Part shown: positions 20,009 to 31,439 of the stretch, one piece after another
How positions within the stretch are numbered: position 1 is the first letter of the stretch
Layout of the letters: every line of letters begins with the position of its first letter
DNA from: Campylobacter peloridis LMG 23910
Lineage (GTDB): Bacteria; Campylobacterota; Campylobacteria; Campylobacterales; Campylobacteraceae
DNA length: 64,000 nucleotides
Assembly: GCF_000816785.1 (NCBI RefSeq)
Contig: NZ_CP007766.1
Coordinates: 1,054,001-1,118,000 of the forward strand
Direction: 5' to 3'
The notes under the pieces: model-generated
The model's input: the letters and a program-made list of their open reading frames with translations, nothing else
What the model was told of the DNA's origin: nothing
Database searches by the model: none
Made by a program: the position numbers and the translations under genes

Positions 20009-21044
20009 TATTTTCCTTTAATTCTTTGCTTTTAATTAAATCTATAAATTGAGCTTTTATAAAATCATAATTAGCACTATCTTTATACGCAGCAAATAAG
20101 CCTCCACTAGCGTTTTTGTGCCCTCCCCCATTGACTAAATATTTAGCCATTAAACTTACATCTAGTTTATTATTAGCCCTAAAACTTAAAGTTTTTCTTG
20201 AACTAAGATCTACAAAAAAATCAAATTCAGGATTTTGCAATAAAAAATCATTTCCTATAACAGAAGTATTGCCTATATTAGAAGTTAGCAAGCCTTTGTG
20301 TCCTTTGTAATATACACTAAATTTTTCTTTATTTATGCTTAATCTTTCAACTACAAATTTAGAGATTAAATTACTCAAGGTATCATCTTCTTCTTTTTTG
20401 AAAAAATCTTTTTTTATTTTATGTAAATCATTATCCAAAGCAATATGAGAATTTTTCTTATGGATAAATTGTCTTGATTTATCAAAAAGATAAAAAAGAT
20501 ATTTTATATTCTCTTGTGCAAACATTGTTTTATTGATTTCTTTAGCCGTTGAAACCATACCCAATAAAACCTTGCCAAGTTCAAAATTTTTATCCTCACT
20601 CAACCAAATATCTACAGCATTTACCACATCTACAAAAGAAGATAAAGATTCATTTTCCCCATAGCATTTACTAAAAAAATCATAAACAATTTTCGTTGCA
20701 CATCTTGAGCTATCTAAAAAATACCAAGGATATTTTTGCATACATTCTAAACCACTTTGATGATGATCTAAAAGCAGTAGTTTGATTTTTTTACCTTCTA
20801 TGGCCTTTTGAAAGTCTTCACATTGACTTGGTGTCAAATTTAAATCCGTAATTAATATAACAAATTCTTCATTAGGATTTTGCTTTAAATCCTCTTCTAT
20901 GCTTTTAAAAATAACATTAAAATTTTCATTAATTTCTTTACCATAATTAGAATTAAAAAAATAACAATTTTTAAAGTAAAAATCTAGCACATACTGACAC
21001 GCATAGCCATCTAAATCTGTATGCGAAAGATGATAAATTTTCAT
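19992..21044 (-). CDS. DHH-family phosphoesterase
   Basis: 350 residues. The N-terminal DHH domain shows SHTDLDGYACQY (7-18) and LLLDHHQSG (about 94-102); the C-terminal DHHA1 domain shows GGGHKNASGG near 305-315. These are the metal- and substrate-binding motifs of the RecJ/NrnA-like superfamily, which hydrolyse short oligonucleotides or cyclic dinucleotides in the cytoplasm. The particular substrate cannot be told from sequence. It lies 12 bp after flhA in the same operon. Confidence 0.85.
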   Translation of the reverse strand: MKIYHLSHTDLDGYACQYVLDFYFKNCYFFNSNYGKEINENFNVIFKSIEEDLKQNPNEEFVILITDLNLTPSQCEDFQKAIEGKKIKLLLLDHHQSGLECMQKYPWYFLDSSRCATKIVYDFFSKCYGENESLSSFVDVVNAVDIWLSEDKNFELGKVLLGMVSTAKEINKTMFAQENIKYLFYLFDKSRQFIHKKNSHIALDNDLHKIKKDFFKKEEDDTLSNLISKFVVERLSINKEKFSVYYKGHKGLLTSNIGNTSVIGNDFLLQNPEFDFFVDLSSRKTLSFRANNKLDVSLMAKYLVNGGGHKNASGGLFAAYKDSANYDFIKAQFIDLIKSKELKENNENKS

Positions 21045-21056
21045 ATATTCCCTTTA

Positions 21057-23219
21057 TTATAAGTCATCTACTTTTATAATACCTTCGGTTTCAAATTTAG
21101 TATTTTCTGCAATTTCAGCAAAACTTAAAACCGTGATATTAATGCCAAAATTAGAGCAAATATCTGCAATAAATTTTCTAAGCTGTGGTTCAACACAAAG
21201 CAAGAAAGGTTTAATTCTTGTGTTTGCAACACTTGCAAGCTCAGCTTTTAATGCTTCTACCAAGGCTCCAGTTTGAGATACATTTATCATCAAATGATAA
21301 GTTCCATCTTTAAACTGCACATGTTCCATTAATTTCGCAGCAGCAGCAGCATCAAAAATATAAAAACTAATTTGGCCTTTTTCATCTACATATAAATTTG
21401 TAATTGCCCTAGCCAAAGAAGCTCTTACATGCTCTATAATCATATCCAAACTCTTACTAACTTCGGCTATATCACTGATTGATTCTAAAATAGTTAGCAT
21501 ATCTTTAATAGGAATATGCTCTTTTAACAAGGCTTTTAATACTTTTTGGATTAAACCTATACTAGCTACTCTTAAACAATCATCTACAACTATAGGATAA
21601 TCATTTTTAATCTTATCTAGTAGATTTTGAACCTCTTGTTTGGTTAAAAGTTCAGACGCATTAGCTTTAATAAGCTCACTCATATGCGTTGAAATTACAC
21701 TTGCTGGATCAATAACTATATAACCATTTAGTGTTGCTTCATCTTTTAAATTTGCATCAATCCATAAAGCATCGGAGTTAAACGCAGGTTCTTTAGTGGC
21801 TATACCCTCAACAGGTTCAGTGATAAACCCACTATCCATAGCTAGATATTTATCAGGATAAATTTCAGCACTTGCAATACCCACACCTTTAAGTTTAAAA
21901 ACATATTCATTTGGTTTTAATTGCAAATTGTCTCTTATTCTAATTTTAGGCATTAAAAAGCCCAAACTTTGAGCTATATTGCGTCTTGTTGATCTAATGC
22001 GTTCTGTTAATTCACTTTCTGCTAGCTTAATCAGTCCATAACCTAATTCTAATTCTAAAATTTCAAGTTTTAAAATATCAGTAATTTTATTTTCTTCTTC
22101 TTTTAAAATTTCTTCTTCAGTGCGTTTTTGTGGTTTGCTAGTTTGCTCTTCATCATGAGCTTCTTGAGATTTTTTACTAGAAATTGCATTAATTTGAATT
22201 TTACCCTCTTGAACTTGTTTTATCATATAACCAAGTCCTAAAAATACTAAAGCCATAAAACCTAAAGAAAAATGTGGCAAACCAGGAACTAAAGCAAAAA
22301 TAAATAAAATAAAGCCTACAATTAATAAAGTTTTATATTCTCCTAATAATTGATTAATCGAGCCTTCGGCAAAATTATCCTCATCTTTACTAGCACGCGT
22401 AATAATAATCGCAGTTGCTGTTGAAGTAATAAGTCCAGGAATTTGAGACACAAGTCCATCGCCTATAGTTAAAATAGTATAAGTTGAAGCACATTCTCCA
22501 AGTTCCATATCATGCTGAAAATACCCTATCATAAACCCACCAATTAAATTTACAATAGTTATAATAATTCCAGCAACAGCATCTCCTTTTATAAATTTAG
22601 AAGAACCATCCATAGCTCCATAAAAGTTTGCTTCTGCTATAATTTCTTGGCGTCTTTCTCTTGCGGTTTTTTCATCAATCAAACCAGCATTCAAATCCGC
22701 ATCAATTGCCATTTGTTTTCCAGGCATTGCATCAAGAGTAAATCTTGCTTGAACTTCAGAAACCCTTGTACTACCTTTGGTTACAACCATAAAATTAATC
22801 AAAACCAAAATACAAAATACAACCATACCTATAACATAATTACCACCCACAACAAATTCGCCAAAACTTGCTACTATGTCACTTACTGCGGTTGGCCCTT
22901 GATGCCCTTCGCTTAAAATCATACGCGTTGTAGCGATATTAAGCGAAAGTCTAAAAAGTGTAATAATTAAAATCATAGTAGGAAAAGTTGTTAAATCAGT
23001 TGGTTTAGGTATGTATAAAGAAATTAAAATGATTAAAACTGAAATTGCAATACTTAAGGCAAGAAAAAAATCCAAAACTATACTTGGTAAAGGCACGATA
23101 ATAATGGCTAAAATCGCTATGATCATAGCCACTACGGTTAAACTTTTAGCTTTTACTATAGGTGCAACAAGAGGTGCAATCCATGGCAAAACCAAGGTAA
23201 GAATATTTCTTTTAGCCAT
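21057..23219 (-). CDS. flhA: Flagellar export protein FlhA
   Basis: 720 residues. The N-terminal half holds about eight transmembrane helices and the conserved cytoplasmic FHIPEP loop (RFTLDAMPGKQMAIDADLNAG); the C-terminal half is the soluble export-gate domain that receives chaperone-substrate complexes. FlhA forms the nonameric gate of the flagellar type III export apparatus; in Campylobacter the export apparatus is also needed to activate the FlgSR-sigma54 regulon. Its start overlaps the end of the Rrf2 gene by eight bases. Confidence 0.97.
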   Translation of the reverse strand: MAKRNILTLVLPWIAPLVAPIVKAKSLTVVAMIIAILAIIIVPLPSIVLDFFLALSIAISVLIILISLYIPKPTDLTTFPTMILIITLFRLSLNIATTRMILSEGHQGPTAVSDIVASFGEFVVGGNYVIGMVVFCILVLINFMVVTKGSTRVSEVQARFTLDAMPGKQMAIDADLNAGLIDEKTARERRQEIIAEANFYGAMDGSSKFIKGDAVAGIIITIVNLIGGFMIGYFQHDMELGECASTYTILTIGDGLVSQIPGLITSTATAIIITRASKDEDNFAEGSINQLLGEYKTLLIVGFILFIFALVPGLPHFSLGFMALVFLGLGYMIKQVQEGKIQINAISSKKSQEAHDEEQTSKPQKRTEEEILKEEENKITDILKLEILELELGYGLIKLAESELTERIRSTRRNIAQSLGFLMPKIRIRDNLQLKPNEYVFKLKGVGIASAEIYPDKYLAMDSGFITEPVEGIATKEPAFNSDALWIDANLKDEATLNGYIVIDPASVISTHMSELIKANASELLTKQEVQNLLDKIKNDYPIVVDDCLRVASIGLIQKVLKALLKEHIPIKDMLTILESISDIAEVSKSLDMIIEHVRASLARAITNLYVDEKGQISFYIFDAAAAAKLMEHVQFKDGTYHLMINVSQTGALVEALKAELASVANTRIKPFLLCVEPQLRKFIADICSNFGINITVLSFAEIAENTKFETEGIIKVDDL

Positions 23220-23616
23220 TATTTTTAATGATATCTTCTAAGGTAATTGAAACTAAAAAATCATCTATTTTATTTTGAAGTCTTACAAGCACTGGCATTA
23301 TGTTGCAATTATCTCCTTTTTGGGAAGGACATACTCCATTACTACACTCAAAAACATTAATAGATTTTTTTTCTACGCTATTAATGATTTCTTTTAAAGT
23401 ATATTCACTAGGTTTTTTTACCAAGGCAAATCCCCCTTTGGCGCCTTTATAGGATTTTAAAAGCTCATCTTTTGCAAGAGCTTGTAAAATTTTAGCCAAA
23501 AAACTTTTTGGTATATCTAAAACACTAGACATAGTATCAACATCTTGAGGATCTTGGGATTTTGCTATATGTATTAAAGATAATAAAGCGTATTCGCTAG
23601 CTTTGGTAAATAACAC
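23212..23616 (-). CDS. Rrf2-family transcriptional regulator
   Basis: 134 residues: winged helix MLFTKASEYALLSLIHIA (1-18) with FLAKILQALAKDELLKSYKGAKGG, then a cysteine cluster Cys91-x4-Cys96-x7-Cys104. Rrf2 proteins with three such cysteines (IscR, NsrR) bind an Fe-S cluster and sense iron, redox or NO; the spacing here differs from IscR. The start is GTG at 23616 after AAAGGA. It is the first gene of the flhA operon and overlaps flhA, so it may be an autoregulator of that operon. Confidence 0.88.
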   Translation of the reverse strand: MLFTKASEYALLSLIHIAKSQDPQDVDTMSSVLDIPKSFLAKILQALAKDELLKSYKGAKGGFALVKKPSEYTLKEIINSVEKKSINVFECSNGVCPSQKGDNCNIMPVLVRLQNKIDDFLVSITLEDIIKNNG

Positions 23617-23659
23617 ATTTATCCTTTCTAATAACTAACTTGAAATTTATAAAGTTTTT

Positions 23660-23665
23660 ATTATA
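23660..23665 (-). promoter_or_regulatory. -10 box of Rrf2-flhA operon
   Basis: Minus-strand TATAAT in GGTATAATAAAAAC, 44 bp before the GTG start of the Rrf2 gene. A regulator site would be expected near it, but I see no clear palindrome. Confidence 0.5.
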
Positions 23666-23744
23666 CCAAAAATATCTTATGGTTTAAAAATTAAATTTAT
23701 TTTATATTTATTTTAAAATTCAGCATATTTTTTGTTTTTTTATA

Positions 23745-23750
23745 TATAAT
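23745..23750 (+). promoter_or_regulatory. rpsO promoter -10 box
   Basis: TATAAT within TATATATAATTACA, followed by an unusually strong ribosome site AGGAGG about 10 bases before the rpsO ATG. Confidence 0.65.
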
Positions 23751-23790
23751 TACATTTTTAAAATTTTAAATACCGCTCAGGAGGTCTATT

Positions 23791-24063
23791 ATGGCTTTAG
23801 ATTCGGCTAAAAAAGCAGAAATAGTTGCAAAATTTGCTAGAAAAGAAGGAGACACTGGTTCTCCAGAAGTTCAAATCGCTCTTTTAAGTGCTAGAATTGC
23901 AGACTTAACAGAACATTTGAAAATTTACAAAAAAGATTTTTCATCTCGTTTAGGACTTTTAAAACTTGTTGGACAAAGAAAAAGACTTTTAGCTTATCTT
24001 AAAAGAAAAGATTATCAAGCTTATGCAAAATTAATCAACGAGTTAAATTTAAGAGATAAATAA
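23791..24063 (+). CDS. rpsO: 30S ribosomal protein S15
   Basis: 90 residues, full length, with the conserved [17 protein letters not shown] (about 21-37), [29 protein letters not shown] and a helical basic ending. S15 binds 16S rRNA helices 20-22 early in small-subunit assembly. It is a monocistronic gene flanked by its own promoter and terminator. Confidence 0.98.
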   Translation: MALDSAKKAEIVAKFARKEGDTGSPEVQIALLSARIADLTEHLKIYKKDFSSRLGLLKLVGQRKRLLAYLKRKDYQAYAKLINELNLRDK

Positions 24064-24081
24064 GCTTTTGCTTATTTATCT
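24054..24081 (+). terminator. rpsO terminator
   Basis: An 11-bp stem (AGATAAATAAG / CTTATTTATCT) with loop CTTTTG that includes the stop codon, followed by TTGCTTAATATTTTTT. The stretch from here to 24259 is AT-rich and shows no gene. Confidence 0.85.
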
Positions 24082-24259
24082 TTGCTTAATATTTTTTATA
24101 ATTTTATTTATTTTCTTCATTTTTTCTTAATTTAAGTTTCAAAAATTTAACATTTTATTCACAAGAGTTTCACGATGTGATTTTATACTCAAAATACCAT
24201 AAAATAGGACTTTAAGTTTTTCATATAAAAATATTTTTCACATTTAAATTTATTGATTT

Positions 24260-25153
24260 TTAAAGTTTTTTCACTTTTGCGATAAAAAATCCATCTACAT
24301 AATCATTTGGCAAGACTCTTTTAGCAAAAGATAAATCAAATTCCTTGCTTTTTGCCTGAACAAAATCAGCATTTAATAATTCAAAATCAAGTAGTTGTAA
24401 ATTAAAATCTTTATTTCTAAATGCATTTTCAAGCACTTCTTCATTTTCCTCTTGTAAAAAAGTACAAGTGCTATAAACTAATTCTCCACCATGTTTTAAA
24501 GCTAATAAAGCTGAATGAAGTAGTTTTTTTTGCAAACTGGTAATTTGCTTAATCTCTTTAGTGTTTTTTTGTATTTTTAAACCCATTTTTGCAAAAGTTG
24601 AACATGGAGCATCTAGTAAAATTTTATCAAATTTTAAAGGACATATTCTACCTATACTCTTAGCATCTTTTAAAAAAGTTTTTGCATTTTTAACACCATA
24701 TTTTTTTAAATTTTCTTGAAGGATAAAAAATCTATCTTTGCTTGCTTCAACACAAGCTAAATAACCTTCATTTTGCATAAAATTAGCTAAATTAATACTT
24801 TTTCCACCTGGTGCAGCACACATATCAAGCACATTTTGGCCTGCTCTTACATCTAAAGCTTTAGCGCAAAGATAAGAAGAATAATTTTGTATATAAAAAA
24901 ATCCTTCATTAAAAGCTTTCATCGAGCTTAGATTGCTTTTATATTTGTATGGAATTTTATAACAAAATTCACTTATTTTCTCATATAAAATTTGTTCGCT
25001 ATTTAAAATTTTTTCTAGTTCTAATGCATTTATTGTCAAAGCATTTCTAAAAATATTTATATTTTTTTCTTCGATAAAACTTTGCAAAATTTGCTCTTTT
25101 TGTTCTTTTGTATAAATCTCATCTAAAGCACTTTGCAAATCAAACAATGCCAT
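24260..25153 (-). CDS. RsmB/NSUN-type rRNA cytosine-5 methyltransferase
   Basis: 297 residues. SAM-binding motif [16 protein letters not shown] at about 108-123, catalytic motif [13 protein letters not shown] and the second cysteine in [14 protein letters not shown]: the two-Cys arrangement of m5C RNA methyltransferases. It lacks the N-terminal NusB-like domain of E. coli RsmB, so target assignment (16S rRNA or another RNA) is uncertain. Last gene of the ilvC-to-methyltransferase run; overlaps ruvX by 14 bases. Confidence 0.9.
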   Translation of the reverse strand: MALFDLQSALDEIYTKEQKEQILQSFIEEKNINIFRNALTINALELEKILNSEQILYEKISEFCYKIPYKYKSNLSSMKAFNEGFFYIQNYSSYLCAKALDVRAGQNVLDMCAAPGGKSINLANFMQNEGYLACVEASKDRFFILQENLKKYGVKNAKTFLKDAKSIGRICPLKFDKILLDAPCSTFAKMGLKIQKNTKEIKQITSLQKKLLHSALLALKHGGELVYSTCTFLQEENEEVLENAFRNKDFNLQLLDFELLNADFVQAKSKEFDLSFAKRVLPNDYVDGFFIAKVKKL

Positions 25154-25532
25154 AAAAACTCTTTAAAATTAAATACGCAGCTAAAGAATCAAGTTTACCA
25201 TCTTTTTTTTTCAAATTTGCAATCTGAAGTTCTTGTGCATTTTTTGAACTAAAGCTTTCATCTACAAAAAAAATTTCTTTTTCAAAGCCAATTAAATCAA
25301 CAAAATGTTTAATTCTTCTTTTCATTTCATCTTCGCTTAAACCACCTATAGGAATTCCAACCACTAAAACATCTATATTATATTCTAAAATCAAATCTTT
25401 AATTTCTTTTGCTGCTTGATTGCGATTTTTTCTAATAACTGCATTAAGTGGCATTGCTATGCTTTTATCAATGCACAAAGCAATTCCTATGCGTTTTAAA
25501 CCTATATCTAAAGCTAAGGTTTTCATAGGCAA
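25140..25532 (-). CDS. ruvX: YqgF/RuvX-family nuclease
   Basis: 130 residues with [15 protein letters not shown] (5-19), [10 protein letters not shown] and the C-terminal [13 protein letters not shown]: the RNase H-like YqgF family. The E. coli member processes pre-16S rRNA ends; a Holliday junction role has been proposed from structure. Start and stop overlap dprA and the methyltransferase gene. Confidence 0.9.
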   Translation of the reverse strand: MPMKTLALDIGLKRIGIALCIDKSIAMPLNAVIRKNRNQAAKEIKDLILEYNIDVLVVGIPIGGLSEDEMKRRIKHFVDLIGFEKEIFFVDESFSSKNAQELQIANLKKKDGKLDSLAAYLILKSFYGIV

Positions 25533-26290
25533 GGCCTTATTTTTACACCCGAAATTTCAACCAAACCTTCAAGCTCATACTCATAAATTTTATCACCAAA
25601 TTTTTCCAAAGCTTTTTCTAAATCATCACTTTGTTTTAAAAAATTTATAATTTCATCTTGATTTTGCTCTTGTTTAATCTCCCCAAACATTGACGCAAAT
25701 TCTTTATAATCATAAATCAATTTTGCTTTATTTTGTGCTAAAAGCAAATTTGTCCCCTCACTTTCATTTCTTCTTTGAGCAAAAACATAAATAGGTTTAT
25801 TCATACTCAAAGCAATTCTTGCACTTTGCAATGAACCACTTTTTAAATCAGCTTGCGCTATCACTACAACTTCACTTAGAGCAATAATTAATCTATTTCT
25901 TAATAAAAAATCATAAGGTTTGGCTTTATAATTTGACTCATTCTCACTTAAAGCTAGTGCATTTTTATAAATATCTTCTATATCTTTTTTATTTGCCTTA
26001 GGATAAATTTCATCAAGTCCATTGGCAAAAACAGCTATAGTATGCGGAAAGGCTGCCCTAGCAGCAGTAATATCCACCCCCAAAGCTCCTCCACTTACTA
26101 TACAAACATTAGCTTTTTTAAGCCAAGAAACAAGTTCACTGATACAATTTTTAGTATACATACTCATTTTTCTTGAACCGATAATGGCTATTTTTCTTGA
26201 ATTTAATAAATTTAAGTTTCCTTTGTAATAAATCTTAGAAGGAGGATTTAAAAGATCTTTAAATTCGCAAATATTATCAATAAATTTCAT
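25523..26290 (-). CDS. dprA: DNA processing protein DprA
   Basis: 255 residues with the Rossmann-like DprA core: IIGSRKMS (34-41), [15 protein letters not shown] (about 78-92), [14 protein letters not shown] and [25 protein letters not shown]. DprA binds incoming single-stranded DNA during natural transformation and loads RecA. It is short compared with the Streptococcus protein but of normal length for Campylobacter. It links functionally to the pseudopilin genes at 33328-34755 and the prepilin peptidase at 51486-52232. Confidence 0.93.
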   Translation of the reverse strand: MKFIDNICEFKDLLNPPSKIYYKGNLNLLNSRKIAIIGSRKMSMYTKNCISELVSWLKKANVCIVSGGALGVDITAARAAFPHTIAVFANGLDEIYPKANKKDIEDIYKNALALSENESNYKAKPYDFLLRNRLIIALSEVVVIAQADLKSGSLQSARIALSMNKPIYVFAQRRNESEGTNLLLAQNKAKLIYDYKEFASMFGEIKQEQNQDEIINFLKQSDDLEKALEKFGDKIYEYELEGLVEISGVKIRPCL

Positions 26291-27359
26291 TTAAATATAC
26301 AAGCTCGACTGAATTTAACAAATCTTTACTTTGAACTAAAGCTTCAAAAGTTTTCTCCTTAGGATGTCCTATGGCTATAGCAAAACCTTTCTTTTTTGCT
26401 TCGTTTATCGCTTGAATGATTTGCTTTTTTATGTATTCTACATTATCTTCATTATCTAAAAAAATATCTCTTGCAATATATGGTTGATGAAATTTTTTAG
26501 ATAACTTTTTGGCTTTAGAATTTCCAATTGTTCTAGAATCAACAAAAATAAAGCCATTTTTATTTAACGCATCAAAAAGTCGCTCCATTGCTTTTTCATC
26601 TGAAGTAAATAAACTACCTGTATGGTTATTTATAAATTTTAAATTTGGGAACTCATTTTTTATAAATTCAATGCGTTTTGTAATTTTTTCTTTATTATCA
26701 TTTGGATTTAAAGTATTTAATTCTGCCTTATCGTATTTTATCGCAGCCAAAGGCAAATGCACCATAAAAAAATCAAAATCTTTAGCAAATTCAGCCGTAT
26801 ATGGATGGCGCTTATCGGGCGGAAAAAATGATGGTATTAATTTTAAATTCGTTTTTTTAAGCATATCTACATGAGTATGACTTGCCATATCATCTATAAT
26901 GATAGCAAGCTGAGGCTTTGTTTGTAAGATATTTTTGGTATTTTGTTTGTTTTGCTGATTATTTTTTAAAGAAGAAATATTTTGCTCTTTAGATGTATTT
27001 GTTTCTTTTTCGCTTAAATCAATTTGATTTTTCTCAATATAATTTACATTGTTTTCACTTAAATTATCATCGTTTTTTGTAGTATTTAATTCATGTGTTT
27101 TTAAATTTAAAATTTCACTGATATTTTTATCTAGAAATTCTAATTTTTCATCATATAAGGTAGAATTTACCTCTTCAAAATGAATACTTGATTGTTGTAA
27201 AGATGAAGCATTTTGTTCTATTATAGTGCTATTATTAATTTCATAAAACTTATTTTCTGTTTTTTTAAAAGACAAAGCACTAAAAGCAAAAAGAATAATC
27301 CCCAATATAATTACACAAAGTGCTAAAAGCACTTTGTATTGTTTTTTAATTTTTTTCAA
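26277..27359 (-). CDS. Divergent polysaccharide deacetylase family protein
   Basis: 360 residues. One N-terminal transmembrane segment (about 10-30), a long low-complexity Asn/Glu/Ser/Thr linker (about 35-145), then the conserved domain LAIIIDDMASHTHVDM, PSFFPPDKRHPYTAEFA, FMVHLPLAA, FINNHTGSLFT and FAIAIGHPKEKTF. This is the YibQ/DUF610 family, related to carbohydrate deacetylases and facing the periplasm. Its substrate is not established. It lies 1 bp after ilvC and overlaps dprA. Confidence 0.85.
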   Translation of the reverse strand: MKKIKKQYKVLLALCVIILGIILFAFSALSFKKTENKFYEINNSTIIEQNASSLQQSSIHFEEVNSTLYDEKLEFLDKNISEILNLKTHELNTTKNDDNLSENNVNYIEKNQIDLSEKETNTSKEQNISSLKNNQQNKQNTKNILQTKPQLAIIIDDMASHTHVDMLKKTNLKLIPSFFPPDKRHPYTAEFAKDFDFFMVHLPLAAIKYDKAELNTLNPNDNKEKITKRIEFIKNEFPNLKFINNHTGSLFTSDEKAMERLFDALNKNGFIFVDSRTIGNSKAKKLSKKFHQPYIARDIFLDNEDNVEYIKKQIIQAINEAKKKGFAIAIGHPKEKTFEALVQSKDLLNSVELVYLNEIY

Positions 27360-27360
27360 C

Positions 27361-28410
<1,050 letters not shown>

Positions 28411-28453
28411 TCAAAGATTATAACTAAAAAATATAAATTTAAAGCTTTTGTGA

Positions 28454-28459
28454 TAAAAT
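28454..28459 (+). promoter_or_regulatory. Probable rnr -10 box
   Basis: TAAAAT in TTTTGTGATAAAATTTAAG, an extended -10-like element 33 bp before the rnr ATG. The ribosome site is weak (AAAGAG). Confidence 0.45.
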
Positions 28460-28491
28460 TTAAGTTTTAATCAATCTTAAAAAAGAGCAAA

Positions 28492-30432
28492 ATGAAAGAA
28501 TTATTTAATCAACTAAGCTATGGTTTAAATGCTAATGAAATTACCAATAAAAACAAGCAAATCATTAGAGAATTATTAACTTGTGAGATTATTAAATTTT
28601 ATAAAAATAAATACTATTTAAAAGATGGTTTTACTTTTGGAAAAATAGACATTTCTGCTAATGGAACAGGATTTTTACAAAGCTATGATATTGCTTTTAA
28701 AAGAGATTTGCTAATTGAAAATAAAAATTTAAAAGGGGCAAATTATGCTGATATAGTTGTAGCAAAATTACTCCCTCTTAAAAAAAAGCGTCCTAGTGCT
28801 AAGGTTGTTTTGATACTAAAACGAGCCCATGAAACCTCTTTAGTTGTAACTAAAAAATACGGCGAAGCTGTGCTTGGGGTTAATATACAAACTGGACTTG
28901 CATGTGCTTTAAAAGCCTCTCAAAAATCATTAAAAACTTTGCCTTTAGGGACTATTTTAAAAATAGAAAATCACAATAACAACATCACAGAAGTTATAGG
29001 GCATATTGATGATGATTTTGTTGATGAAAAAATTTCTTTAGCACTTTTTAACAAAAATGCAATTTTTGATAATTTATGTGAAAATGAAGCTAAAGCTTAT
29101 GGAAATAGCGTAGATGCAAGTATGTATCCATCAAGAAAGGATCTTAGAAATTTAAATTTTTGCACCATAGATCCAGTTGATGCAAAAGATTTTGATGATG
29201 CTATTTATTATGATAAAAACGAACATGCTATTTATGTGGCTATAGCTGATGTGAGTGCTTATGTGCATGCATATAGCGCTATTGATAAAGAAGCAAGAGC
29301 TAGGGGTTTTTCTATTTATTTTCCTCATATTGCTATACCTATGCTTCCAAGGGCTTTAAGTGAAAATATTTGCTCTTTAAAACCCAATGAAGATCGCCTA
29401 GCCTTTTGTTTTAAAATAAGTTTAGATCAAAACAATGAAGTAATCAAAGAAGAGCTTTTTGAAGCTATTATTAATTCAAAACGCCGTTTTAATTATGATG
29501 AAGTTGATGAGTATTTAAAAACGCATCAAAATTTAAACAATATCAATTGGCTTTATGATGCTTTTAAAATCACACAAGCTTTACGCAAAAAGCGTTTAAA
29601 AAATGCATGCGAGTTTAAAACCCAAGAACTTAGAATGACTTTAGATGAAAATAACAAACTCATAAGCACAAGATTAGAAAGTGATACAGCTTCACATAAT
29701 CTAATAGAAGATTGCATGCTTTTAGCCAATAAAGCAGCAGCAAAACTTATAGATATAGGAATTTTTAGAAACCATTTAAGTCCTGATTATAAAAAAATCA
29801 ATCAATTACTAGCTGATCTTTCAACTCTTAGTATAGATATAACCCCTAAAAATAACGCTATAGAGCTTATTAAGGATATACAAGCTTTAGCAAATGAGTT
29901 AAATATAAGAGAAGAGGTTGATAAACTCATTATCAAAGCTCAAAAAAAAGCAGAATATGCTAGCGAAAATGCTGGACATTTTGGTTTGGGTTTTGATAAA
30001 TACACTCATTTTACAAGCCCTATTAGAAGGTATTCAGATCTTATTTTACATAGACTTTTAAAGGCAAAAATCAATCAAGATGAGAAAATGTTTAATTATT
30101 TGCTTTTAAATATACAAAGTACTTGTGAGCAATTAAGTATTTTAGAAAGAGAGGCAGATAAAGTTGCTTGGGATTTTATGGATAGAAAATTTGCAAGATG
30201 GGCAAGTAAAAATTTAGGAAAAAAATTCAAGGCCTTGGTTGTGGAAAATCAAAATACTTTAGAAGTAAAATTAGATGATGAAATCAAAGGGGCTTTGGTT
30301 ATCATCATAGGTTCAAGAGCAAATTTGTTAGAACGCGTAGAAGTTGAAATTTGCGAAGTAGATATTATAAATGCTAAAATTTTTGGAAAAATAACTAAGC
30401 ATTTTAACTTAGAAAGAGAAAAAAATGTATAA
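28492..30432 (+). CDS. rnr: Ribonuclease R
   Basis: 646 residues of the RNB family: cold-shock-like domains in the first ~210 residues, then the catalytic core with DPVDAKDFDDAIYY (aspartates for two metals), YFPHIAIPMLPRALSENICSL, FTSPIRRYSDLILHRLL and a C-terminal S1-like domain. A processive 3'-5' exoribonuclease for structured RNA. It is shorter than the E. coli enzyme (about 810), as usual in epsilonproteobacteria, lacking the helix-turn-helix and basic tail. Overlaps holA by eight bases. Confidence 0.95.
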   Translation: MKELFNQLSYGLNANEITNKNKQIIRELLTCEIIKFYKNKYYLKDGFTFGKIDISANGTGFLQSYDIAFKRDLLIENKNLKGANYADIVVAKLLPLKKKRPSAKVVLILKRAHETSLVVTKKYGEAVLGVNIQTGLACALKASQKSLKTLPLGTILKIENHNNNITEVIGHIDDDFVDEKISLALFNKNAIFDNLCENEAKAYGNSVDASMYPSRKDLRNLNFCTIDPVDAKDFDDAIYYDKNEHAIYVAIADVSAYVHAYSAIDKEARARGFSIYFPHIAIPMLPRALSENICSLKPNEDRLAFCFKISLDQNNEVIKEELFEAIINSKRRFNYDEVDEYLKTHQNLNNINWLYDAFKITQALRKKRLKNACEFKTQELRMTLDENNKLISTRLESDTASHNLIEDCMLLANKAAAKLIDIGIFRNHLSPDYKKINQLLADLSTLSIDITPKNNAIELIKDIQALANELNIREEVDKLIIKAQKKAEYASENAGHFGLGFDKYTHFTSPIRRYSDLILHRLLKAKINQDEKMFNYLLLNIQSTCEQLSILEREADKVAWDFMDRKFARWASKNLGKKFKALVVENQNTLEVKLDDEIKGALVIIIGSRANLLERVEVEICEVDIINAKIFGKITKHFNLEREKNV

Positions 30433-31390
30433 AAATCAGCTTCAAAATCTACTCAAGCAAAATAATATTCCTAATTTTTTCTTACTTTATGGAGCGGATA
30501 ATTTTCAAATAGAACTCTATGCCAAATTTATCAAAGATAAATTTACATTCGATGAAAGCTTGAAATTTTATTTTGAAGAATATGATTTTAAACAAGCATA
30601 TGATTATTTATCTAGTGCTTCTTTGTTTAGCGAAAAAAAACTACTAGAAATCAAAACTCAAAAAAAAATTCCAAGTAAAGAACTTAAGCAACTTGTTGAT
30701 TTATGTCAAAATTCACAAGATAATTATTTTTTACTTGAAATTTATGATGAAAGTTCCAAACAAAATGAAGCAGAAAAAATTTTTTCTAATAATTTTTGTA
30801 GATTCTACAAAGTAAATTCAGCTAAAGAAGGTATAGAATTACTAGCTTTAAAAGCTCAAGAATTAAACATAAAAATAACACAAAATGCTCTTTTTGCTTT
30901 ATTTTATAATTTTAATGAAAATTTGTATTTAGCAGCTAATGAGTTAAATAAATTCAGTGGTTTAAATATCGATGAAAAAATAATACAAGATTATTGTTAT
31001 AGTTTAAGTACTATTAGCTTTGAAAGCTTTTTTGATAATCTTATGCAAAAAAAAGACTTAAGAAATGATCTTGAAAAAATATTAGATAACTATAATGAAA
31101 TTGCTATACTTAATTCCTTATATACTAGTTTTTTAAGGTTATTTAAAATAAGCTTACATGTAAAAACACATGGCAATTTAGAATTAAAAGAAATTTTAGG
31201 TTATACTCCTCCTGCTTATGTAGCACAAAATTTGCAAAAACAAGCGTTTATGATAAAAATCCCACAATATAAAAATATTTTTCTTACACTAGCACAATGT
31301 GAATATGAATTGAAAAAAAATTCTAAAATAGAAAAAAAAGAATTTTTAATCTCAACACTTTTGCAAATTAGCTCTATATTAAAAAGTTAA
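30425..31390 (+). CDS. holA: DNA polymerase III delta subunit
   Basis: 321 residues resembling HolA: N-terminal NFFLLYGADNFQIELYAKFIKDKF, a central YFLLEIYDESSKQNEAEKIF and a helical C-terminal third. HolA opens the beta clamp in the clamp loader. The family is weakly conserved, so the call also rests on position directly behind rnr with overlapping ends. Confidence 0.8.
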   Translation: MYKNQLQNLLKQNNIPNFFLLYGADNFQIELYAKFIKDKFTFDESLKFYFEEYDFKQAYDYLSSASLFSEKKLLEIKTQKKIPSKELKQLVDLCQNSQDNYFLLEIYDESSKQNEAEKIFSNNFCRFYKVNSAKEGIELLALKAQELNIKITQNALFALFYNFNENLYLAANELNKFSGLNIDEKIIQDYCYSLSTISFESFFDNLMQKKDLRNDLEKILDNYNEIAILNSLYTSFLRLFKISLHVKTHGNLELKEILGYTPPAYVAQNLQKQAFMIKIPQYKNIFLTLAQCEYELKKNSKIEKKEFLISTLLQISSILKS

Positions 31391-31439
31391 ATTAAGCAAA
31401 GCTATGATAAAATAAAATTTGCATTTTTGCAAAATCCTT

